Of a stretch of DNA of 64,000 nucleotides, positions 44,725-57,210 are shown piece by piece. Source of the stretch: Moritella yayanosii (GTDB lineage: Bacteria; Pseudomonadota; Gammaproteobacteria; Enterobacterales; Moritellaceae). Location: positions 2,728,001-2,792,000 of the forward strand of contig NZ_LS483250.1 of the NCBI RefSeq assembly GCF_900465055.1, given 5' to 3'. The stretch's first letter is position 1; every line of letters starts with the position of its first letter. The notes under the pieces were generated by a model. It had not been told where the DNA came from and ran no database searches. It saw only the letters and a program-made list of their open reading frames with translations. The translations under genes were made by a program, and so were the position numbers.

Positions 44725-45645
44725 ATGAATCCAAAACTCGTCGCCACATTATTATTTGCCTCTGTATGTTTGATCTGGGGTACAACCTGGATGGCAATGG
44801 AAATAGCAGTGCATTCTATTCCACCCATCACCGCAACGGGTCTGCGCTTTGTACTGGCTGCACCACTATTAATTTTAGCTGCTCGTAAATTAAATATCCC
44901 GCTTATGTTTCCGAAAGGTAAAAATCTTGAATTCGCCTTAATCAGTGTGTTTTATTTTGCCGCACCTTTTACCTTAATGATTTTTGGTGAGCAATATATT
45001 TCATCTGGATTAGCGTCTATTATTTTTGCCACTATGCCAGTGGTGGTATTAGTGTTCGCGGTATTAGTCCATCGCCAAAAAGTACACATCCACCAGATAG
45101 CCGGTCTTGCCATTGCATTGTTCAGCTTGATCACCATTATTAGCAATGAAATGGGCGTAAGTGCCAATGGTAGCCTCATCGGGGTCGGTGCATTAGTACT
45201 CGCAGTATTTATGCACGCCACAATCTATACCAGCGTACAGACTCGTTGCCAAGGTATTCACGTACTGACGTATAACGCGCTACCGTGTCTTGTGGCTGCG
45301 GTACTGTTACTTATTGTTGGTGCATTTGTAGAGCAACCGGACTTTAGTACCTTCACATCAACATCTTGGTTATCGGTTATTTATCTTGGCGTTGTTGCGG
45401 GTATTGGCGGCATCATGGCTTACTTCCAGTTAAATAAAGTAGCCAGTCCATTCCAAGCATCCATTTGTTTCTTGGTATTCCCAGTGATTGCGCTTGGTCT
45501 AGACAGTGTGGTTAACGGCAGAACAATTAGTCACGAATCATTGATCATGATGGTAATACTAACGGCAGGTGTTTTACTGTGTAAATTACCGATTGAATTA
45601 ATCCGTAAACGTTTCACAAGAACTGCGGTAAACATAGAAAAGTAA
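44725..45645 (+). CDS. EamA/DMT-superfamily transporter controlled by adjacent Lrp-type gene
   Basis: This 306-residue inner membrane protein has ten predicted membrane segments in two EamA repeats. The first opens LLFASVCLIWGTTWMAMEIA, the classical EamA signature with WGTT. Family members export amino acids or related metabolites. Its divergence from an Lrp/AsnC regulator supports an amino-acid-related substrate, which remains inference. It converges with thiH, separated by a bidirectional terminator. Confidence 0.87.
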   Translation: MNPKLVATLLFASVCLIWGTTWMAMEIAVHSIPPITATGLRFVLAAPLLILAARKLNIPLMFPKGKNLEFALISVFYFAAPFTLMIFGEQYISSGLASIIFATMPVVVLVFAVLVHRQKVHIHQIAGLAIALFSLITIISNEMGVSANGSLIGVGALVLAVFMHATIYTSVQTRCQGIHVLTYNALPCLVAAVLLLIVGAFVEQPDFSTFTSTSWLSVIYLGVVAGIGGIMAYFQLNKVASPFQASICFLVFPVIALGLDSVVNGRTISHESLIMMVILTAGVLLCKLPIELIRKRFTRTAVNIEK

Positions 45646-45667
45646 TGATTATCACTAAATAATAAAC

Positions 45668-45710
45668 ATAGGCTGTGTCGACATTCGTCAACGCAGCCTA
45701 TTATTATTTT
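45668..45710. terminator. Bidirectional terminator between EamA gene and thiH
   Basis: AGGCTGTGTCGAC and GTCAACGCAGCCT form a 13-position stem with one mismatch and one wobble around a 4-base loop, flanked on both sides by A/T runs (ATTATTATTTT on the right). Confidence 0.75.
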
Positions 45711-45723
45711 ACTTCAGTTATGT

Positions 45724-46845
45724 TTATTTTAGTGCCGTTAACGACCGGTCCCAATCTTTCCAAACCACTTCTAAGCCCATACTTTTGACTAGTTCGGCCA
45801 TTTCACTTGGTGAACGGTCATCATCAATTTCAAACTGCTCTAAGGCTTTCTCTGTATCGTCAGAATAACCACCGGGTTGGGTTTTTGAACCCGCACTGAT
45901 AGTCGTTATGCCCAAGGGAATAACATTGTCACGAAAATGCTCGGACTCTCGAGTCGATAACGATAATTCCACATCCGGATTAAACAAGCGATAAGCACAA
46001 ATCAACTGTACTAGTTGACGATCATTCATAATCGACTTCGGCTGAAATGCACCTTCACACGGTCTTAAACGTGGGAAAGAAATTGAATACTTGGTTTGCC
46101 AATAACGTTTTTGCAAATAATCTAAATGCGCAGCTACATGGAAACAGTCGGTACGCCATTCATCCAAGCCAATTAATGCACCTAGTCCCATTTTATGAAT
46201 GCCAGCTTTGCCTAACCGGTCTGGGGTTTCAATTCGATATTTAAAATCGGACTTCTTACCTTTGAGATGATGCTCGGCATACGTCCGGGGATGATAGGTT
46301 TCTTGATATACCAATACTGAATCTAACCCCAATTCTTTTAGCTCTTCATAATCGGCTTGTTCTAGCGGCTGCACTTCCAAGGATAAATGCGAGAACTGCG
46401 ATTTCAATTCAGTAAATACCTGACGAAAATACGGCATCCCCACTTTACGTTCCGACTCACCCGCCACTAATAACAAATGATCAAAACCCATTTTTTTAAT
46501 CGCGCGCGCTTCACTGTTTAACTGCTTCATATCCAGCGTGGTACGACGAATTTTGTTATGCATCGAAAAACCACAATAGGTACAAATATTAGAGCACATA
46601 TTAGAAAGGTATAACGGCACATAGAATTGGATAGTATTACCAAAACGTTGCCGCGTTAACTGGACACTACGTTGGGCCATCTGCTCTAAATAAGGTTCTG
46701 CCGCAGGTGAAATTAAGGCTTGAAAGTCATCTAGATCGAGTCGAGACTTCGATAATGCCCGTTCAACATCTGCTGCCGTTTTGGCATAAATAGATAAGCG
46801 AATATCATCCCAATCTAATTTTTGTAATTGCTCGTAAAAGCTCAT
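45724..46845 (-). CDS. thiH: 2-iminoacetate synthase ThiH (tyrosine lyase)
   Basis: ThiH is a radical SAM enzyme that cleaves tyrosine to give dehydroglycine for the thiazole ring. Its 373 residues contain the cluster motif CSNICTYCGF (CxxxCxxC, about 84-91), and a C-terminal segment with TTISAGSKTQPGGY. AAGGGT precedes the ATG. It is the last gene of the thi operon, 23 bases after thiG. Having ThiH rather than ThiO (glycine oxidase) marks the oxygen-sensitive, E. coli-type route. Confidence 0.95.
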   Translation of the reverse strand: MSFYEQLQKLDWDDIRLSIYAKTAADVERALSKSRLDLDDFQALISPAAEPYLEQMAQRSVQLTRQRFGNTIQFYVPLYLSNMCSNICTYCGFSMHNKIRRTTLDMKQLNSEARAIKKMGFDHLLLVAGESERKVGMPYFRQVFTELKSQFSHLSLEVQPLEQADYEELKELGLDSVLVYQETYHPRTYAEHHLKGKKSDFKYRIETPDRLGKAGIHKMGLGALIGLDEWRTDCFHVAAHLDYLQKRYWQTKYSISFPRLRPCEGAFQPKSIMNDRQLVQLICAYRLFNPDVELSLSTRESEHFRDNVIPLGITTISAGSKTQPGGYSDDTEKALEQFEIDDDRSPSEMAELVKSMGLEVVWKDWDRSLTALK

Positions 46846-46868
46846 ATTTAACCCTTAAGTTGGCGTTA

Positions 46869-47678
46869 TTACAGATCTAAAAATGCCGTCAATGGACTAG
46901 AAGCAACCGCAGTCTGCGCCTGACTACCTAACCCAGCTAAATAAGCTTGGCGACCAGCTTGCACCGCTAACGCAAATGCTTGGCTCATTGCTACCGGGTC
47001 TTTCGCCACCGCAATCGCAGTATTAACCAGTACCGCATCCGCGCCCATTTCCATGGCTAACGCCGCATGTGATGGCGCGCCAATCCCGGCATCAACAATC
47101 ACAGGGACTGTCGATTGCTCAATAATAATCTCTAAGAACTCTGCAGTGAGAATGCCTTTGTTTGAACCAATCGGTGCGCCCAATGGCATCACAGCCGCAG
47201 TACCCACCGCTTCCAAACGTTTACACAATACCGGGTCGGCATGAATGTAGGGCAATACATGGAAACCATCACGCGCTAATTGTTCTGTGGCCTTTAAGGT
47301 TTCAATTGGATCGGGTAGTAAATATTTTGGATCCGGATGAATTTCTAATTTAATCCAATTGGTTTGCAATGCTTCACGTGCTAATTGCGCCGCATATACC
47401 GCTTCTTTTGCATCACGCGCACCAGACGTATTGGGTAATAAGTGCATGCCAGCTGCAATCAAAGGTTTAAGAATATCATCCTCTTGATTGGCTAAATCAA
47501 TGCGTTTTAATGCCATGGTCACTAACTGGGATTGAGATGCAATCAAGGCAGCAGCCATTATTTTTTGATCGCTAAATTTACCCGTGCCAGTAAATAGCCG
47601 TGATGAAAAGGTTTTATCGGCAATGACAAGCTCATCGCTTGGTAATATGAATGTTGGGTTTAATGTTGTTACTGACAT
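46869..47678 (-). CDS. thiG: Thiazole synthase ThiG
   Basis: ThiG condenses deoxyxylulose phosphate, dehydroglycine and ThiS thiocarboxylate into the thiazole phosphate. It has 269 residues with a TIM-barrel pattern: [58 protein letters not shown] with the catalytic Lys, and [20 protein letters not shown]. Its start abuts the thiS stop codon directly, so ThiS and ThiG are translationally coupled. Confidence 0.96.
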   Translation of the reverse strand: MSVTTLNPTFILPSDELVIADKTFSSRLFTGTGKFSDQKIMAAALIASQSQLVTMALKRIDLANQEDDILKPLIAAGMHLLPNTSGARDAKEAVYAAQLAREALQTNWIKLEIHPDPKYLLPDPIETLKATEQLARDGFHVLPYIHADPVLCKRLEAVGTAAVMPLGAPIGSNKGILTAEFLEIIIEQSTVPVIVDAGIGAPSHAALAMEMGADAVLVNTAIAVAKDPVAMSQAFALAVQAGRQAYLAGLGSQAQTAVASSPLTAFLDL

Positions 47679-47876
47679 TTAGCCTCCTGCAATGGCTTGA
47701 AATAAAGTCACTTGATCATTTTCTGACAACTGAAAGTCATCCCAGTTTTGACGGGTAATAATGGTTTGGTTCACCGCTACCGCAATGCCTTTTTCCGGTT
47801 GTGCTAATACCGTTAACAATGACGTAATACTGGTCACTGCTAGGTTTTTAATTTCATCGTTAATGATTAATTTCAT
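47679..47876 (-). CDS. thiS: Sulfur carrier protein ThiS
   Basis: ThiS is a 65-residue ubiquitin-like carrier. Its C-terminal Gly-Gly (QAIAGG) is adenylated by ThiF and converted to the thiocarboxylate used by ThiG. Length and beta-grasp pattern are typical. A 108-base gap separates it from thiF, unlike the tight spacing elsewhere in the operon. Confidence 0.95.
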   Translation of the reverse strand: MKLIINDEIKNLAVTSITSLLTVLAQPEKGIAVAVNQTIITRQNWDDFQLSENDQVTLFQAIAGG

Positions 47877-47984
47877 CTTATATTCCTGTCCCTCACATCC
47901 AAATATTCAGCCATGAGGTTATTTAATTAACTGCTTAGTCTTAGTCTTAGTATTTATATTCAATACTTATATTTCGTATTGGTA

Positions 47985-48755
47985 TTAACGACTTGCGCAC
48001 ACCGCGCAATCTGGATCTTTCGCGACCGAGAGGTGCTGCCATTGCAAGGTTTTACCATCAAAGCGCATTAACCGATTAAGTGATGACAACGGCATACCGG
48101 TTAAATATTTAATCGCTTCCAGTGCTTGTAATGATCCAACAATGCCAACCAAGGGACCGAGTACCCCTGACGTACTGCAATTATTTACGGCTGCAGTGTC
48201 ATCAAAAGGATATAAGCAGTGATAACACGCCGAATCAGCTAATTGTGCGTTAAACGAGATCAACTGTCCTTCCATGCGAATACCTGCGCCGACAATTAAC
48301 GGTATTTTCTGGATCACACAGATCTTGTTTATCGCTTGCCTGGTCGGCATGTTATCGCTGCAATCAATCACCAAATCAACTTGGGATAGCATGTCTGCCA
48401 TTTGATTATTGGCACTATCGAGGGTTAACCGCTGCGCGATTGCAGTGACATTTACATGGGGATTAAGCAGCGCTAACGAAGCTTTTGCCGCACTCACCTT
48501 AGCCTGCTTTAACTGCTGTTGTGTGAAAATAATTTGTCGTTGTAGATTACTTAACTCAACCTGGTCATCATCGACTAAATAGAGATGACCAACACCGGCA
48601 GCAGCCAAATACAGCGCAACAGGCGCGCCAAGACCACCGACACCAACAATCAATACCTTGGCATTGCGCAGTGCTAATTGGCCCTGCTCGCCGATATCTT
48701 CAAGCAGTAAATGCGCGCTATAACGCATATATTCCTGATCACTTAATCCGGTCAT
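47985..48755 (-). CDS. thiF: ThiS adenylyltransferase ThiF
   Basis: ThiF adenylates the C-terminus of ThiS. Its 256 residues have the E1-like nucleotide-binding motif VLIVGVGGLGAPVALYLAAAG, the DNLQRQ-type segment ELSNLQRQIIF, the Asp in VIDCSDNMPTR, the active-site region NNCSTSGVLGP, and two CxxC pairs for zinc (CYHC and CAVC). I prefer the ATG at 48755, six bases after AGG; the ATG at 48761 abuts it. It follows thiDE by about 10-15 bases. Confidence 0.94.
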   Translation of the reverse strand: MTGLSDQEYMRYSAHLLLEDIGEQGQLALRNAKVLIVGVGGLGAPVALYLAAAGVGHLYLVDDDQVELSNLQRQIIFTQQQLKQAKVSAAKASLALLNPHVNVTAIAQRLTLDSANNQMADMLSQVDLVIDCSDNMPTRQAINKICVIQKIPLIVGAGIRMEGQLISFNAQLADSACYHCLYPFDDTAAVNNCSTSGVLGPLVGIVGSLQALEAIKYLTGMPLSSLNRLMRFDGKTLQWQHLSVAKDPDCAVCASR

Positions 48756-48770
48756 ATTCATCCTGTTATA

Positions 48771-50246
48771 TTAATCGTTCGCACATGCTAAGACTGAATG
48801 TGGTTCAGCAATCGCCAGTAAATCAGCAATAGCTTGTTTATAATCGTCAGCGCGAGTAATTGCCGTTACCACCGCCACACTACCCACACCTGTTGCGGCC
48901 ACAAGCCGGGCACGTGCGATACTAATACCGCCGATAGCCACTAACGGATAGTCCTGCATTAAATCAGCATAACGCTGTAAACGCTGTAATCCCTGGGGTT
49001 TTGATGGCATATCCTTGGTCACTGTCGGATAAATATGACCAAGAGCGATATAACTCGGTTTTATTTGGTGAGCACGTAATATTTCATAATAACCGTGGGT
49101 GCTTAAACCCAGTTTCAAACCGGCTGTTTTTATCGCCTCAAAATCGGCAAACAGCATATCTTCTTGGCCTAAATGCACACCATAGGCCCCGTGATCAATG
49201 GCTAATTGCCAATAATCATTGATAAATAGACGTGCTTGATATTGACGGCCTAATGCCACGGCCGCTTTAATATCATCAACCACTTCGGCTGGGGTTTTAT
49301 CTTTAATGCGTAATTGCAGGGTCTTCACCCCTTGCTGCAATACTTTTTCTAACCATGCCACTGTATCCACCACCGGATACAGTCCGAGTCGGTTCGTATC
49401 ACAAGGCGCAAAATCATAAGCCAATTGCATTTGCGGTGCTAAGCCAAGCTGATCGCCCAATACTGTGTTCGGTAATACAACCTCTGGGAAATCACGGCGA
49501 TCGGTAGGCCATGCGTCTGCGGTTTGATTTAAGTAAGCTCTGGCTACCACCAATGCATCATCAATAGGATAATCTTGGGCGATCACGGTTGCCAATGCCG
49601 AAGAAAAAATACCCTTGTGTTCATCTTTGCTTCGTGGCGTTAATGTCGCGCTTGGTGACGATAATAAGATTTCACGTTGTCCGTCAATATAAACATCGAG
49701 GGCGATAGATTGCTGCTTATCATCATGATAGCTGTTAACCGTAATCGCTTTCGCACAAACACCTTTGACACCGACACTCAGTAGTGTGTTAATCGCTTGT
49801 TTCGTCGCACTAAATAACTTCGCAGCGTCAGACCCGCCTTGCTCTTGCGGTAGGATCAATACATCCACGATCGGTAATAAGCGTATTTTAATCGTATTAA
49901 TCAGCACTGAGTCTGCCGATTCAGCCTTTGCCATATCCGATAATGAAATGGATAACGGCTCATAGATAACACTGAGTTCTGGATGTAGTTGCTTATAAGC
50001 TTGTAAAAAATCAGCTAATATCGCCACATGCGAGGTTGTCGCTATCACCCCTATTTTAATGGCAGATGCCACAGGTGCAGCAGTCAATATCGCTAACTCA
50101 GCAGCAAAATCCGCATCGGATAACAGTGGCGTCGATACATGATAACCACTCCCACCCAACGCATTAATGGTATTAATATCGGCTTGAGTCGCAGCATTAT
50201 CGCGAGCAGCAAGGCTCGCGATAGTCCAAATAATGGCTTGAGTCAT
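48771..50246 (-). CDS. thiE: ThiD-like/ThiE fusion: thiamine phosphate synthase with degenerate kinase domain
   Basis: The C-terminal half (about 286-491) is a complete ThiE, joining HMP-PP and thiazole phosphate: [49 protein letters not shown] and AIGGI. The N-terminal part (about 1-255) is ThiD-like ([19 protein letters not shown] resembles SDSSGGAGIQADLKTISALGG-type starts), but the anion-hole loop GTGCT is replaced by EHKGI (209-213), with Gly212 where the catalytic Cys belongs. HMP-P kinase activity from this domain is doubtful. It starts 7 bases after thiC. Confidence 0.9.
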   Translation of the reverse strand: MTQAIIWTIASLAARDNAATQADINTINALGGSGYHVSTPLLSDADFAAELAILTAAPVASAIKIGVIATTSHVAILADFLQAYKQLHPELSVIYEPLSISLSDMAKAESADSVLINTIKIRLLPIVDVLILPQEQGGSDAAKLFSATKQAINTLLSVGVKGVCAKAITVNSYHDDKQQSIALDVYIDGQREILLSSPSATLTPRSKDEHKGIFSSALATVIAQDYPIDDALVVARAYLNQTADAWPTDRRDFPEVVLPNTVLGDQLGLAPQMQLAYDFAPCDTNRLGLYPVVDTVAWLEKVLQQGVKTLQLRIKDKTPAEVVDDIKAAVALGRQYQARLFINDYWQLAIDHGAYGVHLGQEDMLFADFEAIKTAGLKLGLSTHGYYEILRAHQIKPSYIALGHIYPTVTKDMPSKPQGLQRLQRYADLMQDYPLVAIGGISIARARLVAATGVGSVAVVTAITRADDYKQAIADLLAIAEPHSVLACAND

Positions 50247-50253
50247 TAAGTTA

Positions 50254-52278
<2,025 letters not shown>

Positions 52279-52412
52279 CTAATAAGATGATTGCTTGTCG
52301 TTGAGTATGTGTGGAAAGTAGTGATACAGATATGGTGATTGTTTATGTTATCAAAGCCGCCTTAAAATCCCTCTGGCAAACCTCGAATCGCACTCACATT
52401 ATTGTATTAATC

Positions 52413-52541
52413 ACTCTTGTTTCCTTACGCAGGTATTAGCCTGATCAGGTTCCACGGATCCCATATTTAAATGGTCTCAGCCCTAAAGCACTCCGACAAG
52501 ATGCACGAGTATAGACTAAAATGTGAAGCGGAAACAAGAGT
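52413..52541 (-). repeat. 12-bp perfect inverted repeat bracketing the TPP riboswitch
   Basis: On the minus strand ACTCTTGTTTCC (52541 to 52530) precedes the aptamer and GGAAACAAGAGT (52424 to 52413) ends it. They are perfectly complementary. The 3' arm contains the 3' strand of aptamer helix P1, so this 12-bp pairing and P1 exclude each other. Confidence 0.75.
52416..52500 (-). promoter_or_regulatory. TPP riboswitch (THI element) upstream of thiC
   Basis: The minus strand shows the conserved THI-box parts in order: TCGGAGTGC, GGGCTGAGA, AACCTGATCAGG, TAATACCTGCG and AAGGAAAC. P1 is TCTTGT with ACAAGA. TPP binding should lower expression of the thi operon. The 150 bases between aptamer and thiC show no clear U-tract terminator, so control may act on translation or through Rho. 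Confidence 0.95.
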
Positions 52542-52625
52542 AACCGTGATTAATCCTCTCTTTCTACAGGTTCTGTACACATCATGTCTGACAACGAAGG
52601 TCGATCTGCAGAGCCATTAATACTA

Positions 52626-52654
52626 ATAGTACATTGTCGATGATAGTCAGTAAA
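52626..52654 (-). promoter_or_regulatory. Possible thi operon promoter
   Basis: Minus strand TTTACT (52649-52654), 17-base spacer, TACTAT (52626-52631), about 85 bases upstream of the 5' arm of the riboswitch repeat. Plausible sigma-70 match, not unique. Confidence 0.35.
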
Positions 52655-52680
52655 GTAACTAATAAGCATTTTCAACAGGC

Positions 52681-52723
52681 ATAAAAAAATCCCCAGGACT
52701 ATCGAAATAGTATTGGGGATTTA
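52681..52723 (-). terminator. Intrinsic terminator of the rplK-rpoC operon
   Basis: On the minus strand AATCCCCA pairs with TGGGGATT, with an inner ACTAT-TTCG-ATAGT stem, followed by a T run. It lies about 105 bases after the rpoC stop codon. Confidence 0.9.
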
Positions 52724-52826
52724 TGTTAGCTGTAAAAGACTACAACTTTATCTACTCAATAAAAAGGCAAAGTATCAGTGGGCCTGTGACTCTTCCTTTT
52801 TACTTTAATTGCATTCAGCAAATCAA

Positions 52827-55800
52827 TTAAAGGTTATTTAGTAGGTTTGCTAAGTTCTGTTCAGCTTCATCAGTGGTAATTTCTTGCATTACTTCTTCTA
52901 CTTTACCAGCACGTTTTTTTGCACGTTCTTGGTGATAAGAGAAGCCTGTACCTGCAGGAATTAAACGACCAACGATAACGTTCTCTTTCAGACCACGAAG
53001 GTCATCAATCTTACCATGAACAGCAGCGTCGGTTAGAACACGTGTTGTTTCTTGGAACGATGCAGCTGAGATAAATGATTCAGTTGCAAGAGATGCTTTG
53101 GTAATACCCATAAGTATGTGCTGATACACGGCTGGTTGCTTGCCTTCGGCTATTAACTGACGGTTAGCAATTTTCAGACGTGACACTTCAGCTAACTCAC
53201 CTTCTAGGAAATGACTATCTCCAGCAGAGATTACGTTAGCTTTACGTAGCATTTGACGAACGATAGTTTCAATGTGCTTATCGTTAATCTTTACACCCTG
53301 TAAACGGTATACTTCTTGAACTTCGTTCGCGATATAGTTCGCAACATGGCTAATACCACGTAGACGTAAGATATCGTGTGCTGATTCAGGACCATCGGCG
53401 ATAACTTCACCTTTAGTAACCTTCTCACCTTCGAACACGTTCAAGTGACGCCATTTATGGATCATCTCTTCGTAAGCTTCAGCACCATCAGTCGGTGTGA
53501 TCACTAGACGACGTTTACCTTTAGTTTCTTTACCGAAACTAATAGTACCTGAGATTTCCGCTAAGATAGCTGCATCTTTTGGCTGACGTGCTTCGAACAG
53601 ATCCGCTACGCGTGGTAGACCACCCGTAATATCACGTGTTTTAGAGCTTTCTTGAGGAATACGTGCTAACGCTTCACCAATAGTCACTAATGCGCCATCT
53701 TCTAAGTTAACGATTGCATTTGAAGGTAAGAAGTATTGTGCCACAACTTCAGTACCAGGAATGAATAAATCATTACCTGCTGCATCAACAAGCTTAACCA
53801 TAGGACGTAAATCTTTACCAGCGGCAACACGTGCTGCAGGATCCAGAATTACCGTGCTAGATAAACCAGTTAGATCATCAGTTTGCTTAGTAACCGTAAT
53901 ACTCTCAATTAAGTCAACAAACTTAATTTGACCAGCCACCTCGGTGATGATTGGGTGAGTATGCGGGTCCCAGTTAGCAATAATGTCACCAGATACAACA
54001 GCTGCGCCGTCTTTATATTCAACAACAGAACCGTAAGGTAATTTATGGCTTTCTTTAGTACGACCATTTTCATCAATAATCGTAATGACTGATGAACGTG
54101 ACGTAATAACCAGTTTGCCTTCTACATTCTCAACGTATTTCTCGTTGTGGAATTTAATCGTACCCGTGTTTTTAACTTGGATATTATTTTCTGCAGAGGC
54201 TCTCGATGCCGCACCACCAATGTGGAATGTACGCATCGTTAACTGTGTACCAGGTTCACCAATTGATTGCGCTGCCACAACACCAATAGCTTCACCTTGA
54301 CTAACCATAACACCACGTGCTAAATCACGACCGTAACAAGCTGCACAAACACCGAAGTCATTGTCACAAGTAATTACAGAGCGTACTTTCATTTGATCAA
54401 CTGAGTGCTCTTCTAAGAAATCACAAAGTTTTTCGTCAAGTAATGTATTGCGTGGCAATATTACTTCACCAGTACTTGGATTCACAACATCTTCAGCAAC
54501 AACACGACCAAGAACACGATCGCGTAGCGGTTCAACAACATCACCACCTTCAATATGAGGCGTAATGATGAGGCCATTTTCAGTACCACAATCAATCTCG
54601 TTAATCACAAGATCTTGTGCAACGTCAACAAGACGACGAGTTAGGTAACCCGAGTTTGCTGTTTTAAGTGCTGTATCGGCTAGACCTTTACGTGCACCAT
54701 GCGTTGAGATGAAGTACTGAAGTACGTTTAGACCTTCACGGAAGTTGGCAGTAATTGGTGTTTCAATGATCGAACCATCTGGTTTCGCCATCAGACCACG
54801 CATACCCGCTAACTGACGAATCTGAGCAGCACTACCACGAGCACCAGAGTCGGCCATCATGTAAATACTGTTGAATGATTTCTGTGTCTCAACATCACCT
54901 AAAGAGTTCACTTTAGTTTCTGTCGACAAGTTATCCATCATTGCTTTTGAGATGTGCTCATTGGCACGCGCCCAAATATCAATCACTTTATTGTAACGCT
55001 CACCCGCAGTAACAAGACCAGACTGGAATTGTTCTTGGATTTGAGTTACTTCAACTTCAGCCGCTTCAATTAGCGTTTTCTTCTCATCCGGAATAACCAT
55101 GTCATCGATACCCACTGATGCACCAGAAAGCGCAGCATAATGGAAACCGGTGTACATTATTTGGTCAGCGAAAACAACAGTGTCTTTCGGACCTAATAGA
55201 CGGTAACAGTCATTCAGTAGCTTACCAATCTGCTTTTTACCTAACGCTTCGTTAGATACTTTCAGGAACCAGTTAGCTGGATTCGCTGCAAGTTTAGCTT
55301 CTTCTTCAGCAGATAAAGTTTTAATCGGATCAATTAATGCATATGGTAGACCCTTAGGGGCTACTAAAGAAAGAATCGCACGACCAACGGTGGTGTTTTT
55401 CAGTTCAGTGCGAACTGTAAATTCACCCGTTTCTTCATCTTTAATATGTTCAGTAATACGTACTTTAACACGTGCATGTAGTTCAACCAGGTGGCTACGA
55501 TAAAGCTTTTCAGCTTCTTCAGGGCTACCTAGTACCATGCCTTCACCCTTAGCGCCAACGCCAGAACGAGTCATGTAGTAAAGACCTAATACAACGTCTT
55601 GAGAAGGTACGATAACCGGTTCACCATTCGCAGGTGACAGAATGTTATTCGTAGACATCATCAGTGTACGCGCTTCCAATTGAGCTTCAATTGTTAACGG
55701 TACGTGTACAGCCATCTGATCGCCATCGAAATCGGCGTTGTATGCAGAACATACTAATGGGTGTAACTGAATCGCTTTACCTTCAATTAGCACAGGTTCG

Positions 55801-57122
55801 AATGCTTGAATACCAAGTCTGTGCAGTGTTGGGGCACGGTTAAGCATGACTGGATGTTCGCGGATCACGCCGTCTAGGATATCCCAAACTTCAGGGCCTT
55901 CACGTTCAACCATTTTCTTAGCGGCTTTAATCGTTGTTGCAAAACCAAGTGATTCTAATTTACCGTAAATGAATGGTTTGAATAACTCAAGTGCCATTTT
56001 CTTAGGTAAACCACATTGGTGTAAGCGTAACGTTGGACCTACTGTAATTACAGAACGACCAGAGTAATCTACACGTTTACCGAGTAGATTCTGACGGAAA
56101 CGACCTTGTTTACCCTTGATCATATCAGCAAGCGATTTAAGAGGTCGTTTGTTAGAACCTGTGATCGCACGGCCACGACGACCATTATCTAATAGCGCAT
56201 CAACAGATTCTTGTAACATACGTTTTTCGTTACGTACGATAATATCTGGAGCAGCTAAGTCTAATAGACGTTTTAGACGGTTGTTACGGTTGATCACTCG
56301 ACGGTAAAGATCATTCAGATCAGAAGTCGCAAAACGACCACCATCTAGTGGTACTAAAGGACGAAGATCTGGCGGTAATACCGGCAGTACGTTCATGATC
56401 ATCCACTCGGGTTTGTTACCAGAGATAGAAAATGCTTCCATTAATTTAAGACGTTTAGTGATCTTCTTACGTTTAGTTTCAGAGTTTGTAGTCTCTAATT
56501 CTTCACGCATTTCTTCAATGTCTTGGGTTAGGTTTAGATCTTGTAACAAAGAAAGTACAGCTTCTGCACCCATCTTCGCATCAAATTCATCACCCCATTC
56601 TTCTAGGTTGTCAAGATACTGCTCTTCAGTCAGCATCATCCCACGCTCTAGCGAAGTCATACCAGGTTCGATAACAACATATGATTCGAAGTAAAGAATA
56701 CGTTCGATATCACGCAGTGTCATGTCTAATAATAGACCGATGCGAGACGGTAATGATTTCAAGAACCAAATGTGTGCAACAGGAGACGCTAATTCGATGT
56801 GGCCCATACGGTCACGACGAACTTTAGTCTGCGTTACTTCTACGCCACATTTTTCACAGATAACACCACGGTGCTTCAGACGCTTATACTTTCCGCAAAG
56901 ACATTCGTAATCTTTTACTGGGCCGAAAATACGCGCACAGAATAAACCGTCACGTTCTGGTTTGAAGGTACGGTAATTGATGGTTTCTGGCTTTTTAACT
57001 TCACCAAAAGACCAAGAACGGATCTGCTCAGGTGATGCTAGACCAATCTTGATACCATCGAACTCTTCGGTCTTACCTTGCTGTTTTAGAAACTTTAATA
57101 AGTCTTTCACGTTTTTCTCCAC
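52827..57122 (-). CDS. rpoC: DNA-directed RNA polymerase subunit beta'
   Basis: This is the largest catalytic subunit of RNA polymerase, 1431 residues (slightly longer than E. coli). Visible are the N-terminal zinc site [20 protein letters not shown], the catalytic metal motif [12 protein letters not shown], the bridge/trigger region [19 protein letters not shown] and the second zinc site with [15 protein letters not shown]. It follows rpoB by 88 bases and ends at a strong terminator. Confidence 0.98.
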   Translation of the reverse strand: MEKNVKDLLKFLKQQGKTEEFDGIKIGLASPEQIRSWSFGEVKKPETINYRTFKPERDGLFCARIFGPVKDYECLCGKYKRLKHRGVICEKCGVEVTQTKVRRDRMGHIELASPVAHIWFLKSLPSRIGLLLDMTLRDIERILYFESYVVIEPGMTSLERGMMLTEEQYLDNLEEWGDEFDAKMGAEAVLSLLQDLNLTQDIEEMREELETTNSETKRKKITKRLKLMEAFSISGNKPEWMIMNVLPVLPPDLRPLVPLDGGRFATSDLNDLYRRVINRNNRLKRLLDLAAPDIIVRNEKRMLQESVDALLDNGRRGRAITGSNKRPLKSLADMIKGKQGRFRQNLLGKRVDYSGRSVITVGPTLRLHQCGLPKKMALELFKPFIYGKLESLGFATTIKAAKKMVEREGPEVWDILDGVIREHPVMLNRAPTLHRLGIQAFEPVLIEGKAIQLHPLVCSAYNADFDGDQMAVHVPLTIEAQLEARTLMMSTNNILSPANGEPVIVPSQDVVLGLYYMTRSGVGAKGEGMVLGSPEEAEKLYRSHLVELHARVKVRITEHIKDEETGEFTVRTELKNTTVGRAILSLVAPKGLPYALIDPIKTLSAEEEAKLAANPANWFLKVSNEALGKKQIGKLLNDCYRLLGPKDTVVFADQIMYTGFHYAALSGASVGIDDMVIPDEKKTLIEAAEVEVTQIQEQFQSGLVTAGERYNKVIDIWARANEHISKAMMDNLSTETKVNSLGDVETQKSFNSIYMMADSGARGSAAQIRQLAGMRGLMAKPDGSIIETPITANFREGLNVLQYFISTHGARKGLADTALKTANSGYLTRRLVDVAQDLVINEIDCGTENGLIITPHIEGGDVVEPLRDRVLGRVVAEDVVNPSTGEVILPRNTLLDEKLCDFLEEHSVDQMKVRSVITCDNDFGVCAACYGRDLARGVMVSQGEAIGVVAAQSIGEPGTQLTMRTFHIGGAASRASAENNIQVKNTGTIKFHNEKYVENVEGKLVITSRSSVITIIDENGRTKESHKLPYGSVVEYKDGAAVVSGDIIANWDPHTHPIITEVAGQIKFVDLIESITVTKQTDDLTGLSSTVILDPAARVAAGKDLRPMVKLVDAAGNDLFIPGTEVVAQYFLPSNAIVNLEDGALVTIGEALARIPQESSKTRDITGGLPRVADLFEARQPKDAAILAEISGTISFGKETKGKRRLVITPTDGAEAYEEMIHKWRHLNVFEGEKVTKGEVIADGPESAHDILRLRGISHVANYIANEVQEVYRLQGVKINDKHIETIVRQMLRKANVISAGDSHFLEGELAEVSRLKIANRQLIAEGKQPAVYQHILMGITKASLATESFISAASFQETTRVLTDAAVHGKIDDLRGLKENVIVGRLIPAGTGFSYHQERAKKRAGKVEEVMQEITTDEAEQNLANLLNNL

Positions 57123-57210
57123 TGGGAGTGAAAACTACGCAGCCTCAACTCACTAAATGAGTCGAGGCGCAATGCTAATTCAAAAGTCTGAATAATCTCT
57201 TAATAAGAGC

